Assembly (NCBI RefSeq): GCF_030818255.1
Contig: NZ_JAUTAG010000001.1
Coordinates: 1,302,001-1,366,000, forward strand
Direction of reading: 5' to 3'
DNA from: Microbacterium sp. SORGH_AS_0969
GTDB taxonomy: Bacteria > Actinomycetota > Actinomycetes > Actinomycetales > Microbacteriaceae
DNA: 64,000 bases
Shown in pieces: positions 1 through 7,488 of this stretch. A program made the position numbers and the translations under genes. The notes below the pieces were generated by a model. The model searched no databases. It was not told the DNA's origin and saw only the letters and a program-made list of their open reading frames with translations. How positions within the stretch are numbered: the stretch's first letter is position 1; the number at the start of each line of letters is the position of its first letter.

Positions 1-1082
1 CCGAGAGCGGCCACCGTGTCGGCACCCGCGGAGCCGGAGGCCGGCCAATACACCGACGGAGTGGAAGAGCCGATGTCGAGGAGGGTCGTCAGGTCGGGGA
101 GCGTCGGCTGACCGGGGGTCGCGGAGGGATCCGGCGACGGGCTCGCGACCGCAGGGGGCTGCGTGAAATCGCTCGCGATCATGTACGACTGGAGCGAGGT
201 CGGGGCGAGGGGCGCCGTGAGCCCGGCGCGCAGTTGCGATGCCAGGTCGGCGTCGCCGAACTGCAGAGCGAAGCGTTCATTGGGCAGGGACAGCAGTCTC
301 TGCAGCCACGCCACGGCGGTGGGAGGTGCCGACGAGCCCAGTGCGCGGATGGATGCCACGATCGCCGGGTCGATCGCCAGGGTCGCCCGCGTGCCGTCGA
401 CGGCGTCGAGCTGGGCCGAGAGCGGACCGTCGACCGCCGTCAGATCGACGAGCTCGTTCGCGGTGAGAAGACCCCGCGTCATCGGCGAGGCGGTGATCGG
501 GACGACCAGCCCCAGGGGCGTCGGCGTTCCCGCGTCGGCGGTCACCACCACGACGCTGAGCGCCGTGAGGCCGTCGGCCGTGCGGGCGAGGAGCGGGTAC
601 ACACCGGCGGCCCGACCGGCCACCGCGGCATCGGTCGCGGGCACGCTGAACGTCGTCGACGCCTGCGAGCCGGAGGGAGTGGCATCCAGAATCCCGGTGG
701 CGATCTGCTGGAGCGTCACGCCCGTCGAATCACCGTCGAGCCAGCGCGTGAGCGCCGAGTCGTCGGCCAGGGCCTGTGTGCCGATCGACAGGGCCACGGA
801 GGAGGCAGGGAGGGCGCTTCCCCCGCTGGGGTTCGCTCGGGTCGCGGTCGCGGTGAGTGCGTCTCCGCTGCGCAGGATGCCGTTGGCCGCCGGAGCGACC
901 GCGAGCACCGGTGCGGCGCTCGCCGTGGCGGAGGGCGTCGGCGTGGCCGTTGGAGCAGCCACGGCGGCGGCGGGCGCGGCCATACCCAGCGCGAGGGCGG
1001 TTGCCGCGAGGGTCGCCAGCAGCCGGCGCGTGAGAGGGCGCCGCAGCACGGGTGAGCCAGAGGGCTGGGAGATCACGGTCAT
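1..1082 (-). CDS. Secreted DUF6049-like protein (3' part outside window)
   Basis: This is the N-terminal 360 residues of a longer protein that runs off the left edge. The start is the ATG at 1080-1082. Residues 1-20 are basic (RRPLTRR) and are followed by a hydrophobic stretch ending in AAPAAAVAAP, a typical Sec signal peptide. The mature part is Ala/Thr/Pro rich, then enters a globular extracytoplasmic region containing AVAGRAAGVYPLLARTADG and VVVTADAGTPTPLGLVVPI. This layout matches the DUF6049 family of actinobacterial surface proteins, which usually sit beside the murJ/CCA cluster near the origin. The family match is from memory of its shape and context, not from a search. Its function is not known. 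It is divergent from the methyltransferase gene at 1181. Confidence 0.7.
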   Translation of the reverse strand, partial: MTVISQPSGSPVLRRPLTRRLLATLAATALALGMAAPAAAVAAPTATPTPSATASAAPVLAVAPAANGILRSGDALTATATRANPSGGSALPASSVALSIGTQALADDSALTRWLDGDSTGVTLQQIATGILDATPSGSQASTTFSVPATDAAVAGRAAGVYPLLARTADGLTALSVVVVTADAGTPTPLGLVVPITASPMTRGLLTANELVDLTAVDGPLSAQLDAVDGTRATLAIDPAIVASIRALGSSAPPTAVAWLQRLLSLPNERFALQFGDADLASQLRAGLTAPLAPTSLQSYMIASDFTQPPAVASPSPDPSATPGQPTLPDLTTLLDIGSSTPSVYWPASGSAGADTVAAL

Positions 1083-1180
1083 ACGAGCGTCGGTGGGCGA
1101 GGGGTCTCGCACCGCGACGAGTCTAGGGCCGCCCACCTCGGAGCCCCCCGATAGCCTCGCGAAGACGGTTGAATGGAGCG

Positions 1181-2695
1181 GTGCTTCCCGAACCCGATCC
1201 GACGCTGTGCCGCCTCCTCGCCGACGACCTGCGGGCGGCGGGCTACCGCAGCGCCGAGCTGAGGAGCGCGTGGGGTCCGCGAGCCGACGACGCCGTCGCA
1301 CACGGACTGCTCGGCCCCGCGATGCGCGCGCTGGGCGACCGGCGCGATCCCCTCGCGGTGCTGGGGCGCCTTTGGGGGCTCGGTCGTTCGGTGAGGCGCG
1401 ACGACCTCGCAGCTGCCCTGCCGTCAGTCGGGATTGCGGGAGCCGTCACTCTGGGCCTCGCCGCGGAGGACGGAGACACCGTGGCGCCCACCGTTCTCGT
1501 CCGCCCGCAGGCCATCGCCGACACGGACGGCGAGGAGGAGTGGTGGATCGCGAGCGACCTCGACGAGGCGGCGCTGGGCGGCCCTCTTCCCGAGGATCAC
1601 GTGTTGGGCGTCGGTGGGGCGTCGCAGACGCTCGCGCGGCTGCAGGTCACCTGGCGCGCCGCTTCGGCTCTCGACATCGGCACGGGGTGCGGCATCCAGG
1701 CTCTTCGCCTGCGTCGCCTGGTGCCGCGAGTGGTCGCCACCGACATCTCCGAACGGGCGTTGCGGTTCACGCGCCTGAACGCCCTTCTGAACGACGTCGA
1801 CGGGATCGAGACGCGGCACGGTTCGCTTTTCGAACCCGTCGAGGGAGAGGTGTTCGAGCGGGTGGCATCCAATCCCCCGTTCGTCATCACCCCGCGTGTC
1901 GCGGGGGTTCCGGCCTACGAGTACCGCGACGGGGGCCTCGAGGGCGATGCGCTCGTCGCCTCGGTCATCCGCGGGGTCGGAGCTCACCTCGCGCCGGGCG
2001 GAGTGGCGCAGTCGCTCGGGAACTGGGAGTACCGCGACGGCGAGAGCGGGCTGGACCGGGTGAAGGGGTGGGTCGATCCCGAGCTGGACGCCTGGGTGAT
2101 CGAGCGCGAGGTGCTGGATCCGCTCGCCTACGCCGAGCTGTGGGTGCGCGACGGCGGAACGGTGCCGGGGACACCCGCCTACGCCCGTCTGATCGACGCC
2201 TGGCTCGAGGACTTCGATCGGCGCGGGGTCACGGGGGTCGGCTTCGGGTACGTGCTCCTGCGTCGACCGCTGGCCGGTGCACCCACCCTGGAACGCTACG
2301 AGCGGGTCGCGGGCGGCGGAGAGGCGGCGTTCGGTCCGCACCTGGCCGCGTGCCTCGAGGAGCACGACCGCGCCGCCCTGCTCGACGACGACGGGCTGGC
2401 TGCCGCGACCCTTCGTGTGGCGCCCGACGTCACGGAGGCCCGGCACCATCGTCCCGGCGAGGAGTCTCCGTCGGTGATCGAGCTGCGCCAGGGCGGGGGC
2501 TTCGGTCGCACGATCGAGGTCGACCCGGCGCTCGCCGCCCTCGTCGGCGCTTGCGATGGAGACCTCGCCGTGGGAGCGCTGATCGGTGCGATCGCGGAGC
2601 TTCTCGAGGTGGATGCCGACGACCTCCGTGCCGATCTTCTCCCCCGCGTCCGCGAGCTCATCGTGACCGGTTTCCTGCGCTTCCTCGACGCGTAG
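1181..2695 (+). CDS. Class I SAM-dependent methyltransferase (DUF7059/HemK-like)
   Basis: The product is about 504 residues. The SAM-binding motif I is DIGTGCGIQALRL near residue 165, an acidic loop follows in VATDISERAL, and the catalytic-type motif VASNPPFVITP lies near residue 230. The NPPF tetrapeptide is characteristic of methyltransferases acting on amide or ring nitrogen, such as HemK/PrmC and RsmC. About 150 residues precede the Rossmann core and a 200-residue C-terminal extension follows it, as in the actinobacterial DUF7059 methyltransferases. The substrate cannot be told from sequence. I chose GTG at 1181; an in-frame TTG at 1169 lies 11 bases after a TAGCCT box at 1152-1157 and is the alternative. 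A long palindrome follows the gene and separates it from cca. Confidence 0.8.
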   Translation: MLPEPDPTLCRLLADDLRAAGYRSAELRSAWGPRADDAVAHGLLGPAMRALGDRRDPLAVLGRLWGLGRSVRRDDLAAALPSVGIAGAVTLGLAAEDGDTVAPTVLVRPQAIADTDGEEEWWIASDLDEAALGGPLPEDHVLGVGGASQTLARLQVTWRAASALDIGTGCGIQALRLRRLVPRVVATDISERALRFTRLNALLNDVDGIETRHGSLFEPVEGEVFERVASNPPFVITPRVAGVPAYEYRDGGLEGDALVASVIRGVGAHLAPGGVAQSLGNWEYRDGESGLDRVKGWVDPELDAWVIEREVLDPLAYAELWVRDGGTVPGTPAYARLIDAWLEDFDRRGVTGVGFGYVLLRRPLAGAPTLERYERVAGGGEAAFGPHLAACLEEHDRAALLDDDGLAAATLRVAPDVTEARHHRPGEESPSVIELRQGGGFGRTIEVDPALAALVGACDGDLAVGALIGAIAELLEVDADDLRADLLPRVRELIVTGFLRFLDA

Positions 2696-2703
2696 GGCCC
2701 TCG

Positions 2704-2771
2704 CCGGTTGAGTGTCCACGACACGCCGCAACTGCGGGGTGCGATACGGCGTGTCTTGGACACTCAACCGG
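2704..2771. repeat. Palindromic repeat family 1, copy 1
   Basis: Two 25-base arms (2704-2728 and 2747-2771) are inverted copies with one mismatch, around an 18-base loop. The core arm reads GTTGAGTGTCCAnGACACG. Near-identical elements occur at 23688-23749 and 26962-27023. No run of T follows, so it is either a dispersed palindrome or a factor-dependent terminator rather than a classical intrinsic terminator. Confidence 0.85.
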
Positions 2772-2807
2772 AGGCGGCACCGCTGCGGTGCTGTCGGCGG
2801 CCCCGGA

Positions 2808-2813
2808 TAGGCT
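2808..2813 (+). promoter_or_regulatory. -10 box for leaderless cca
   Basis: TAGGCT lies 6 bases before the cca ATG. That spacing puts transcription start on or next to the start codon, and no Shine-Dalgarno sequence precedes the ATG. The same arrangement recurs at many genes in the window. Confidence 0.6.
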
Positions 2814-2819
2814 CGAAGC

Positions 2820-4247
2820 ATGCTGAACATGGCCGAGGGTCTCGCGCGCCTCGAAGAGCTCGCCGCGCATCCCGTGGTCGCCACGCTGGCCCGCGTCTTC
2901 GCCGATGCGGGCCGCGATCTCGCGATCGTGGGCGGACCGGTGCGCGATGCGCTGCTCGGACGCCTCACCCACGACTTCGACTTCACCACCGACGCCCGCC
3001 CCGACGAGATCCTCGCGCTCGTGAAGCCCGTTTCGTCGGTGCAGTGGGACGTGGGACGGGCCTTCGGCACGATCGGCGCGCGCGTCCAGGGCGAGCAGGT
3101 CGAGATCACGACCTATCGCGCCGACAGCTACGACGGCGTCACCCGCAAGCCCACGGTCGAGTTCGGCGACACGCTCGAGGCCGACCTCAGCCGTCGCGAC
3201 TTCACCGTCAACGCGATGGCGCTGCGCGTCCCCGCGCGGACGCTCGTCGACCCGACCGGTGGTGTCGAAGACCTTATCGCCGGGCGCCTGCGCACCCCGA
3301 TCGACCCGGCCGTCAGCTTCGGCGACGATCCGCTGCGCATGCTGCGCGGGGCGCGCTTCTCGTCGCAGCTCGAGTTCGCGATCGACCCCGACACCCTCGA
3401 CGCGGTGAGCGCGCTGCGGCAGACGCTCCAGATCGTCAGTCCCGAGCGGGTCCAGGCCGAGCTCGTGCGGCTTCTGCAGACGGATGACCCGGTGCGTGGC
3501 ATCCGGGTCCTGGTCGAGACGCGGCTGATCGACGAGTTCCTCCCCGAGGTCCCCGCGCTGCGGCTCGAGGTCGACGAGCACCACCACCACAAAGACGTGT
3601 ACGAGCACTCGCTCACGGTGCTGCGGCAGGCCATCGCGCTCGAGAAGGAGCGGAACCCGGATGCCGCGCCCGACGTGCCCCTCCGCCTCGCGGCCCTGCT
3701 GCACGACATCGGCAAGCCCGCGACCCGGCGACTGGAGCCCGGCGGCGGCGTCACCTTCCACCACCACGACATCAAGGGTGCGCGGATGGCGCGCAAGCGC
3801 CTGCAGGCGCTGCGGTTCGACGCCGCGACCACGACGACCGTCTCGCGCCTGATCGAGCTGCACCTGCGCTTCTTCGGCTACGCGGAAGGCGCGTGGACGG
3901 ATGCCGCGGTGCGGCGTTACGTCCGCGATGCGGGCGACGAGCTCGAGCGTCTGCACATCCTCACGCGGGCGGACGTGACCACGCGGAACAAGCGCAAGGC
4001 CCAGCGCTTGGCATCCGCCTACGACGACATCGAATCCCGCATCGCCGCCCTCCGCGAGCAGGAGGAGATCGACGCGATCCGGCCAGAGCTCGACGGCAAC
4101 CGCATCCAGGAGGTGCTGGGGCTGACGCCGGGCCGCGAGGTCGGTGAGGCGTATCGCTTCCTGCTCGACCTGCGACTCGACGAAGGCGTGCTCGGCGAAG
4201 AAGAGGCCGAGCGGCGTCTTCGGGAGTGGTGGGCTGCCCGGGGGTGA
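2820..4247 (+). CDS. cca: CCA tRNA nucleotidyltransferase
   Basis: This 475-residue enzyme adds or repairs the 3' CCA end of tRNAs using CTP and ATP. The nucleotidyltransferase signature GGPVRDALLG is at residues 38-47, and the two metal-binding aspartates follow in HDFDFTTD (D52, D54). The template-reading motif region contains RRDFTVNAMAL and DDPLRMLRGARF. A C-terminal HD phosphohydrolase-type domain carries LLHDIGKP near residue 295, the arrangement found in actinobacterial CCA enzymes annotated PcnA/Cca. Length is normal for the family. The gene appears leaderless: TAGGCT ends 6 bases before ATG. Origin-proximal placement near the DUF6049 gene is usual in Microbacteriaceae. Confidence 0.95.
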   Translation: MLNMAEGLARLEELAAHPVVATLARVFADAGRDLAIVGGPVRDALLGRLTHDFDFTTDARPDEILALVKPVSSVQWDVGRAFGTIGARVQGEQVEITTYRADSYDGVTRKPTVEFGDTLEADLSRRDFTVNAMALRVPARTLVDPTGGVEDLIAGRLRTPIDPAVSFGDDPLRMLRGARFSSQLEFAIDPDTLDAVSALRQTLQIVSPERVQAELVRLLQTDDPVRGIRVLVETRLIDEFLPEVPALRLEVDEHHHHKDVYEHSLTVLRQAIALEKERNPDAAPDVPLRLAALLHDIGKPATRRLEPGGGVTFHHHDIKGARMARKRLQALRFDAATTTTVSRLIELHLRFFGYAEGAWTDAAVRRYVRDAGDELERLHILTRADVTTRNKRKAQRLASAYDDIESRIAALREQEEIDAIRPELDGNRIQEVLGLTPGREVGEAYRFLLDLRLDEGVLGEEEAERRLREWWAARG

Positions 4248-4330
4248 GCTGCGCTCCGGCCGAGCACGAATGGCGTGCGGGCCGGGCGTGGTGTGCCGTC
4301 GGGCGTGGTGTGCGGCCGGGCGCGAGGTGT

Positions 4331-4412
4331 GCCGTCGCGCGGAGTTCGTGGCCGACACGCCGGTCCGGAGCGGTCGGGAACGGCGTGTCGAGGGCGAACT
4401 CCGCACGACGGC
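4331..4412. repeat. 82-base nested hairpin
   Basis: Three collinear inverted arms nest to form one long hairpin: 4331-4337/4406-4412 (GCCGTCG), 4340-4348/4395-4403 (CGGAGTTCG) and 4353-4362/4381-4390 (CGACACGCCG). It sits between convergent genes cca and the PadR operon. The nested layout resembles the element at 31530-31599. Confidence 0.8.
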
Positions 4413-4439
4413 GCGCGTTCAGCGGGCGGGGAGACGGCC

Positions 4440-4480
4440 GGGGCGTGATTCGACGCCCCCAAACCGCCGAATCACGCCCC
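4440..4480. terminator. 13-bp hairpin between convergent genes
   Basis: Perfect arms GGGGCGTGATTCG (4440-4452) and its complement (4468-4480) surround a 15-base loop just before the stop of the minus-strand operon. A bidirectional terminator role is inferred from position; there is no clear T tract. Confidence 0.5.
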
Positions 4481-4493
4481 GAGTTCGGGATGC

Positions 4494-4580
4494 CTACTCC
4501 TCCTCGTCGCGAGCGTCCTCCAGTGCGGCGATCACGAGGTGGGTGAGGTCGATGCTCACGATGCGCGGCTCGTCGCTCAC
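4494..4580 (-). CDS. 28-aa acidic microprotein, coupled to the upstream gene
   Basis: A GTG at 4578-4580 overlaps the TGA of the upstream membrane protein gene (GTGA, 4577-4580), the classic arrangement for translational coupling. The product is MSDEPRIVSIDLTHL plus VIAALEDARDEEE, 28 residues, strongly acidic at the C-terminus with one short hydrophobic patch (IDLTHLVIAAL). It would be the third gene of the PadR operon. No family is recognised. It could equally be a fortuitous reading frame, but the four-base overlap and the complete absence of a gap before the terminator hairpin favour a real gene. Confidence 0.4.
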   Translation of the reverse strand: MSDEPRIVSIDLTHLVIAALEDARDEEE

Positions 4581-5665
4581 GGGGTCACCGCCGCGTCGGT
4601 GGGGCTCGGTGACGGCTGAGGCGTGGCCTCGGCAGCCGTTCCGGCGGAAGGTGCCGCGTCGGTCGGGACGGGCTGGACGCGCAGGAACGGGAACGCCGGC
4701 GTCGTCGCCTTCTTGACGTCCTCGACCGAGTCCCAGGTCATCGTGCCCGCCGGGATCTCGTGCAGCGGGTAGATGTTCCACGCGTCGGCAGCGCCGGGTG
4801 CCGTGTAGGACACGGGCACGGGACCGCCCCCGCCATAGAAGTAGTTGTCGAAGGGAGCGTTGCCGTTCGCGTTGCCGACGGTCGTGAGCGGAGTGCCGTC
4901 CTGATCGAACAGCTGCACGGTCGGGATCGCGTTGCCGTCGGCGTCGAACGCGAAGATGTTGCGGACGCGCTGACCGTCGAGCGACAGACCCGACGTGTAG
5001 GGCGCCGCGAGGACGTCGTGCGATCCATCCCACACCAGGGACTGCAGGTTGCCGCCGATCGCCGCGAGCGTGAACGGGGTCAAGACCACGGCCACGATGG
5101 TCACCGCGGTGCGGAGACCGCGGACGATCGCGTTGGGCGCCCATCGTCCACGACCCCACTGCACGCTCACCAGCAGCAGCACCGCCAGGAGCACGATGCC
5201 CGGGAACTGCACCGCCCCGATCAGATACGCGAGCGCACCCGACATCGAGCCGTACCCGGACCAGAAGAGTGGCGCGATGAAGAGATACAGCACCACCGCG
5301 CGCAGAATCCACCAGATCGGACGGAGGGATGCCAGCAGGTCGAGCAGCCAGGCACCGGCCGGGTTGCGACGGATCTGTGCCTCGACAGACGTCCGGGCGT
5401 GCGCGAGACGCTGGCGGAACGGCGTGCTTTTCGCTGCGGGATCATCGCCGCGTTCGGGGAGCCCCGCGGCCGCACGCAGCTCGGCGGCGTAGGTCGCGGC
5501 ATCCGGAATCGTGAAACCGTCACCGGCCTCGGCGGCCTGATCCGACAGGTCGGCCTCGAGACCGTCGAGCAGGTCGTCGACCTCGTCGACGGGAAGGTCG
5601 TCGAGGTGCGCGCGCACCGCTGAGGCGAAGGCGCGGATGTCGTCGCGGACGGGCGTGGTGATCAT
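4577..5665 (-). CDS. HAAS-domain membrane protein of a PadR operon
   Basis: The product is 362 residues. The first 70 residues (DIRAFASAVRAHLDDLPVDE, then DDLLDGLEADL) look like the HAAS domain, a helical signalling domain typically paired with PadR regulators. Four hydrophobic segments follow at roughly residues 130-235 (WILRAVVLYLFIAPLFW, LIGAVQFPGIVLLAVLLLV, TAVTIVAVVLTPFTLAAIG). A predicted outside domain of about 100 residues then ends in a Pro/Ala/Thr tail (TPQPSPSPTDAAVTP). ATG at 5665 overlaps the PadR stop (ATGA). The likely job is an envelope sensor or PadR-controlled stress protein; the HAAS assignment is by eye. Confidence 0.75.
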   Translation of the reverse strand: MITTPVRDDIRAFASAVRAHLDDLPVDEVDDLLDGLEADLSDQAAEAGDGFTIPDAATYAAELRAAAGLPERGDDPAAKSTPFRQRLAHARTSVEAQIRRNPAGAWLLDLLASLRPIWWILRAVVLYLFIAPLFWSGYGSMSGALAYLIGAVQFPGIVLLAVLLLVSVQWGRGRWAPNAIVRGLRTAVTIVAVVLTPFTLAAIGGNLQSLVWDGSHDVLAAPYTSGLSLDGQRVRNIFAFDADGNAIPTVQLFDQDGTPLTTVGNANGNAPFDNYFYGGGGPVPVSYTAPGAADAWNIYPLHEIPAGTMTWDSVEDVKKATTPAFPFLRVQPVPTDAAPSAGTAAEATPQPSPSPTDAAVTP

Positions 5666-6018
5666 CGGGCGTCTCCGATCGTGCGCAGCTTCGTGGTCGG
5701 GGTGTCGTCGAGGAGTGTGCTCATGGCGGAGGAGAAGTGGGCCCAGCTCGCGCGTTGCGCGGCGAGCAGCTCGCGGCCCTGCGGATTGATCGCGTAGTAC
5801 TTGCGGTGCGGTCCCCCGTCGCTCGGTACGACGTAGCTCGACAGTGCCCCCGCGGAATAGAGGCGCCGGAGCGTGCCGTACACCGAGGCATCCCCCACCT
5901 CGCCGAGCCCCGCCTCGCGCAGGCGTCGCACGATGTCGTAGCCGTACCCGTCGTCGTGCTGCACGACCGCCAACACGGCGGCATCCAGCACTCCCTTCAA
6001 TAGCTGCGTCGTATCCAC
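5662..6018 (-). CDS. PadR family transcriptional regulator
   Basis: The 118-residue product begins MDTTQLLKGVLDAAVLAVV and continues with YGYDIVRRLREAGLGEVGDASVYGTLRRL, the PadR winged-helix signature, then GGPHRKYYAINPQGRELL, the wing. A short C-terminal helix follows. The start is GTG at 6018, preceded by a purine-rich AAGGGGG; a TACTGT box at 6048-6053 could be its -10. It overlaps the membrane protein gene by 4 bases, so regulator and target are co-translated. PadR proteins are usually repressors of envelope or phenolic-stress genes; the effector here is unknown. Confidence 0.88.
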   Translation of the reverse strand: MDTTQLLKGVLDAAVLAVVQHDDGYGYDIVRRLREAGLGEVGDASVYGTLRRLYSAGALSSYVVPSDGGPHRKYYAINPQGRELLAAQRASWAHFSSAMSTLLDDTPTTKLRTIGDAR

Positions 6019-6162
6019 ACGCGGCCCCCTTCGCTTGTCTGCCTCGGACAGTACCACGCAGTGCGCGGTAGTGTGCGGTGCGAAGGCGTGTCGCGATCTG
6101 GACGACCCGCCGCGCGCTCGGAACAGACGGATGCTTCGCGCGACGGCGCCGTGGAGGAACGC

Positions 6163-6207
6163 CGAGGGGGTGGCATCCAATCCCGACGAATGGATGCCAC
6201 CCCCTCG
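6163..6207. terminator. 17-bp perfect hairpin after adh
   Basis: Perfect 17-base arms (6163-6179 and 6191-6207, containing GGGTGGCATCCA) flank an 11-base loop immediately downstream of the alcohol dehydrogenase stop. It is built from two inverted copies of the over-represented GGATGCC motif. Confidence 0.7.
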
Positions 6208-6216
6208 AGGTGTCGA

Positions 6217-7251
6217 TCAGGGAACGATGACCGCGCGGCCGCGCACCTTCCCCGCGTGCAGCTTCTTGTACGCCTCGACGGCGCCGTCGAAGCCATAGCG
6301 CTCGACGTGGACGCCGACGGCTCCGCTGCGCGCGAGATCGAGCACCTCGATCAGCTCGCTGCGGGTGCCCCAGTAGGGTGCGCGCACGGCCGCGCCGAAC
6401 GGGGTCGAGAAGAACCCGGCGGGAAGGATGCCGCCGCCGATCCCGACGATGTGGATGAAGCTGTCGATCCCGGCGACCTCTCGGGCGAGGTCGATCGTCG
6501 GCTGCACGCCGACGAAGTCGAAGACCGCGGCGGCACCGAGACCGTTCGTCAGCTCGCGGATGCGCTCCGCGGCGTGCTCGTCGGAGGTCACGGTGTGGTG
6601 CGCGCCGACCTCGCGCGCGAGGGCGAGCTTGTCCTCGCCGATGTCGACCGCGATCACGGTCGCCTGCGTGATGGCCCGCAGGATCTGGACGCCGACGTGG
6701 CCGAGACCTCCGACGCCGATCACGACGGCGGTGGCCCCGGGGTACAGCTTCTCTTTCGCGGAGACGATCGCGTGGTACGGCGTGAGACCGGCGTCGGTGA
6801 GCGACACGGTCTCGACGGGATCGAGGTCGCCGAGGGGCGCGAGGTGCCGCGGATCGTCGACGATCACGTACTCGGCCATGGCTCCCGGGCTCCCGAGACC
6901 GGGAGGGGTGATGCCCATCTCGGCCGCGTGCGGACAGTAGTTCTCGGCGCCCTTCGCGCAGGCGTGGCAGCGCCCGCATCCCCACGGTCCGTAGATGGCG
7001 TAGGCCTCGCCGATGTTCACGCCCTCGACCCCCTCGCCGAGCTCGTCGACGATGCCGGCACCCTCGTGGCCGAGCGTGAGGGGAAGTCCGTAGGTGTACT
7101 GCTCCTCGGGGAGGTCCATCACGAACCAGTCGGAGTGGCACAGACCGGCCGCCGTCACCTTGAGGCGCACCTGGCCCGGACCCGCGTGGGGTTCTTCGAT
7201 CTCGACGACCTCGGGGCCTTTGCCGATCTCGCGATACTGCACTGCCTTCAT
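6217..7251 (-). CDS. Zinc-dependent NAD(P) alcohol dehydrogenase
   Basis: This 344-residue medium-chain dehydrogenase oxidises alcohols to aldehydes. The catalytic zinc ligands are in GLCHSDW (about residue 38) and the GHEGAG motif near residue 62. The structural zinc cysteines are in GCGRCHACAKGAENYC near residues 90-105. The Rossmann motif is VIGVGGLGHVGVQ near residue 175. Length is standard for class AdhP enzymes. ATG at 7251 is preceded by GAGAAAGGG. The gene is divergent from a GAF-domain regulator at 7489 and lies 2.6 kb from an aldehyde dehydrogenase/DUF779 pair, so alcohol to acid oxidation is the likely joint pathway. A strong hairpin ends the transcript. Confidence 0.93.
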   Translation of the reverse strand: MKAVQYREIGKGPEVVEIEEPHAGPGQVRLKVTAAGLCHSDWFVMDLPEEQYTYGLPLTLGHEGAGIVDELGEGVEGVNIGEAYAIYGPWGCGRCHACAKGAENYCPHAAEMGITPPGLGSPGAMAEYVIVDDPRHLAPLGDLDPVETVSLTDAGLTPYHAIVSAKEKLYPGATAVVIGVGGLGHVGVQILRAITQATVIAVDIGEDKLALAREVGAHHTVTSDEHAAERIRELTNGLGAAAVFDFVGVQPTIDLAREVAGIDSFIHIVGIGGGILPAGFFSTPFGAAVRAPYWGTRSELIEVLDLARSGAVGVHVERYGFDGAVEAYKKLHAGKVRGRAVIVP

Positions 7252-7488
7252 GGCATCCCTTTCTCTTGTACTCTCCACCGTCCGCCCGGGGGCGGCGCGT
7301 GTCGAGGGGGTCGACGGCGTTTCCTCGGCTTGAGAACCCGTCTCATCAATGCACGTGAATGGATTTCGGATGCCGAGACGACACGTCGCACGAGGGCTCC
7401 CGGTCCTGGCATCCCGCCGTGAACCCTCGCCCCCGCGCGTGTGCGCACCTACACTGGACGCACCTCCGTCACCGCCGATGGGAGTGCC

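Noticed and set aside
163..2826. Long open frames antisense or out of frame to recognised genes, such as an 887-codon frame over the left end
   Set aside because: They are Arg/Ala/Pro/Ser-rich, have no motifs, and are explained by the lack of stop codons in 70% GC DNA opposite real genes with recognisable domains.
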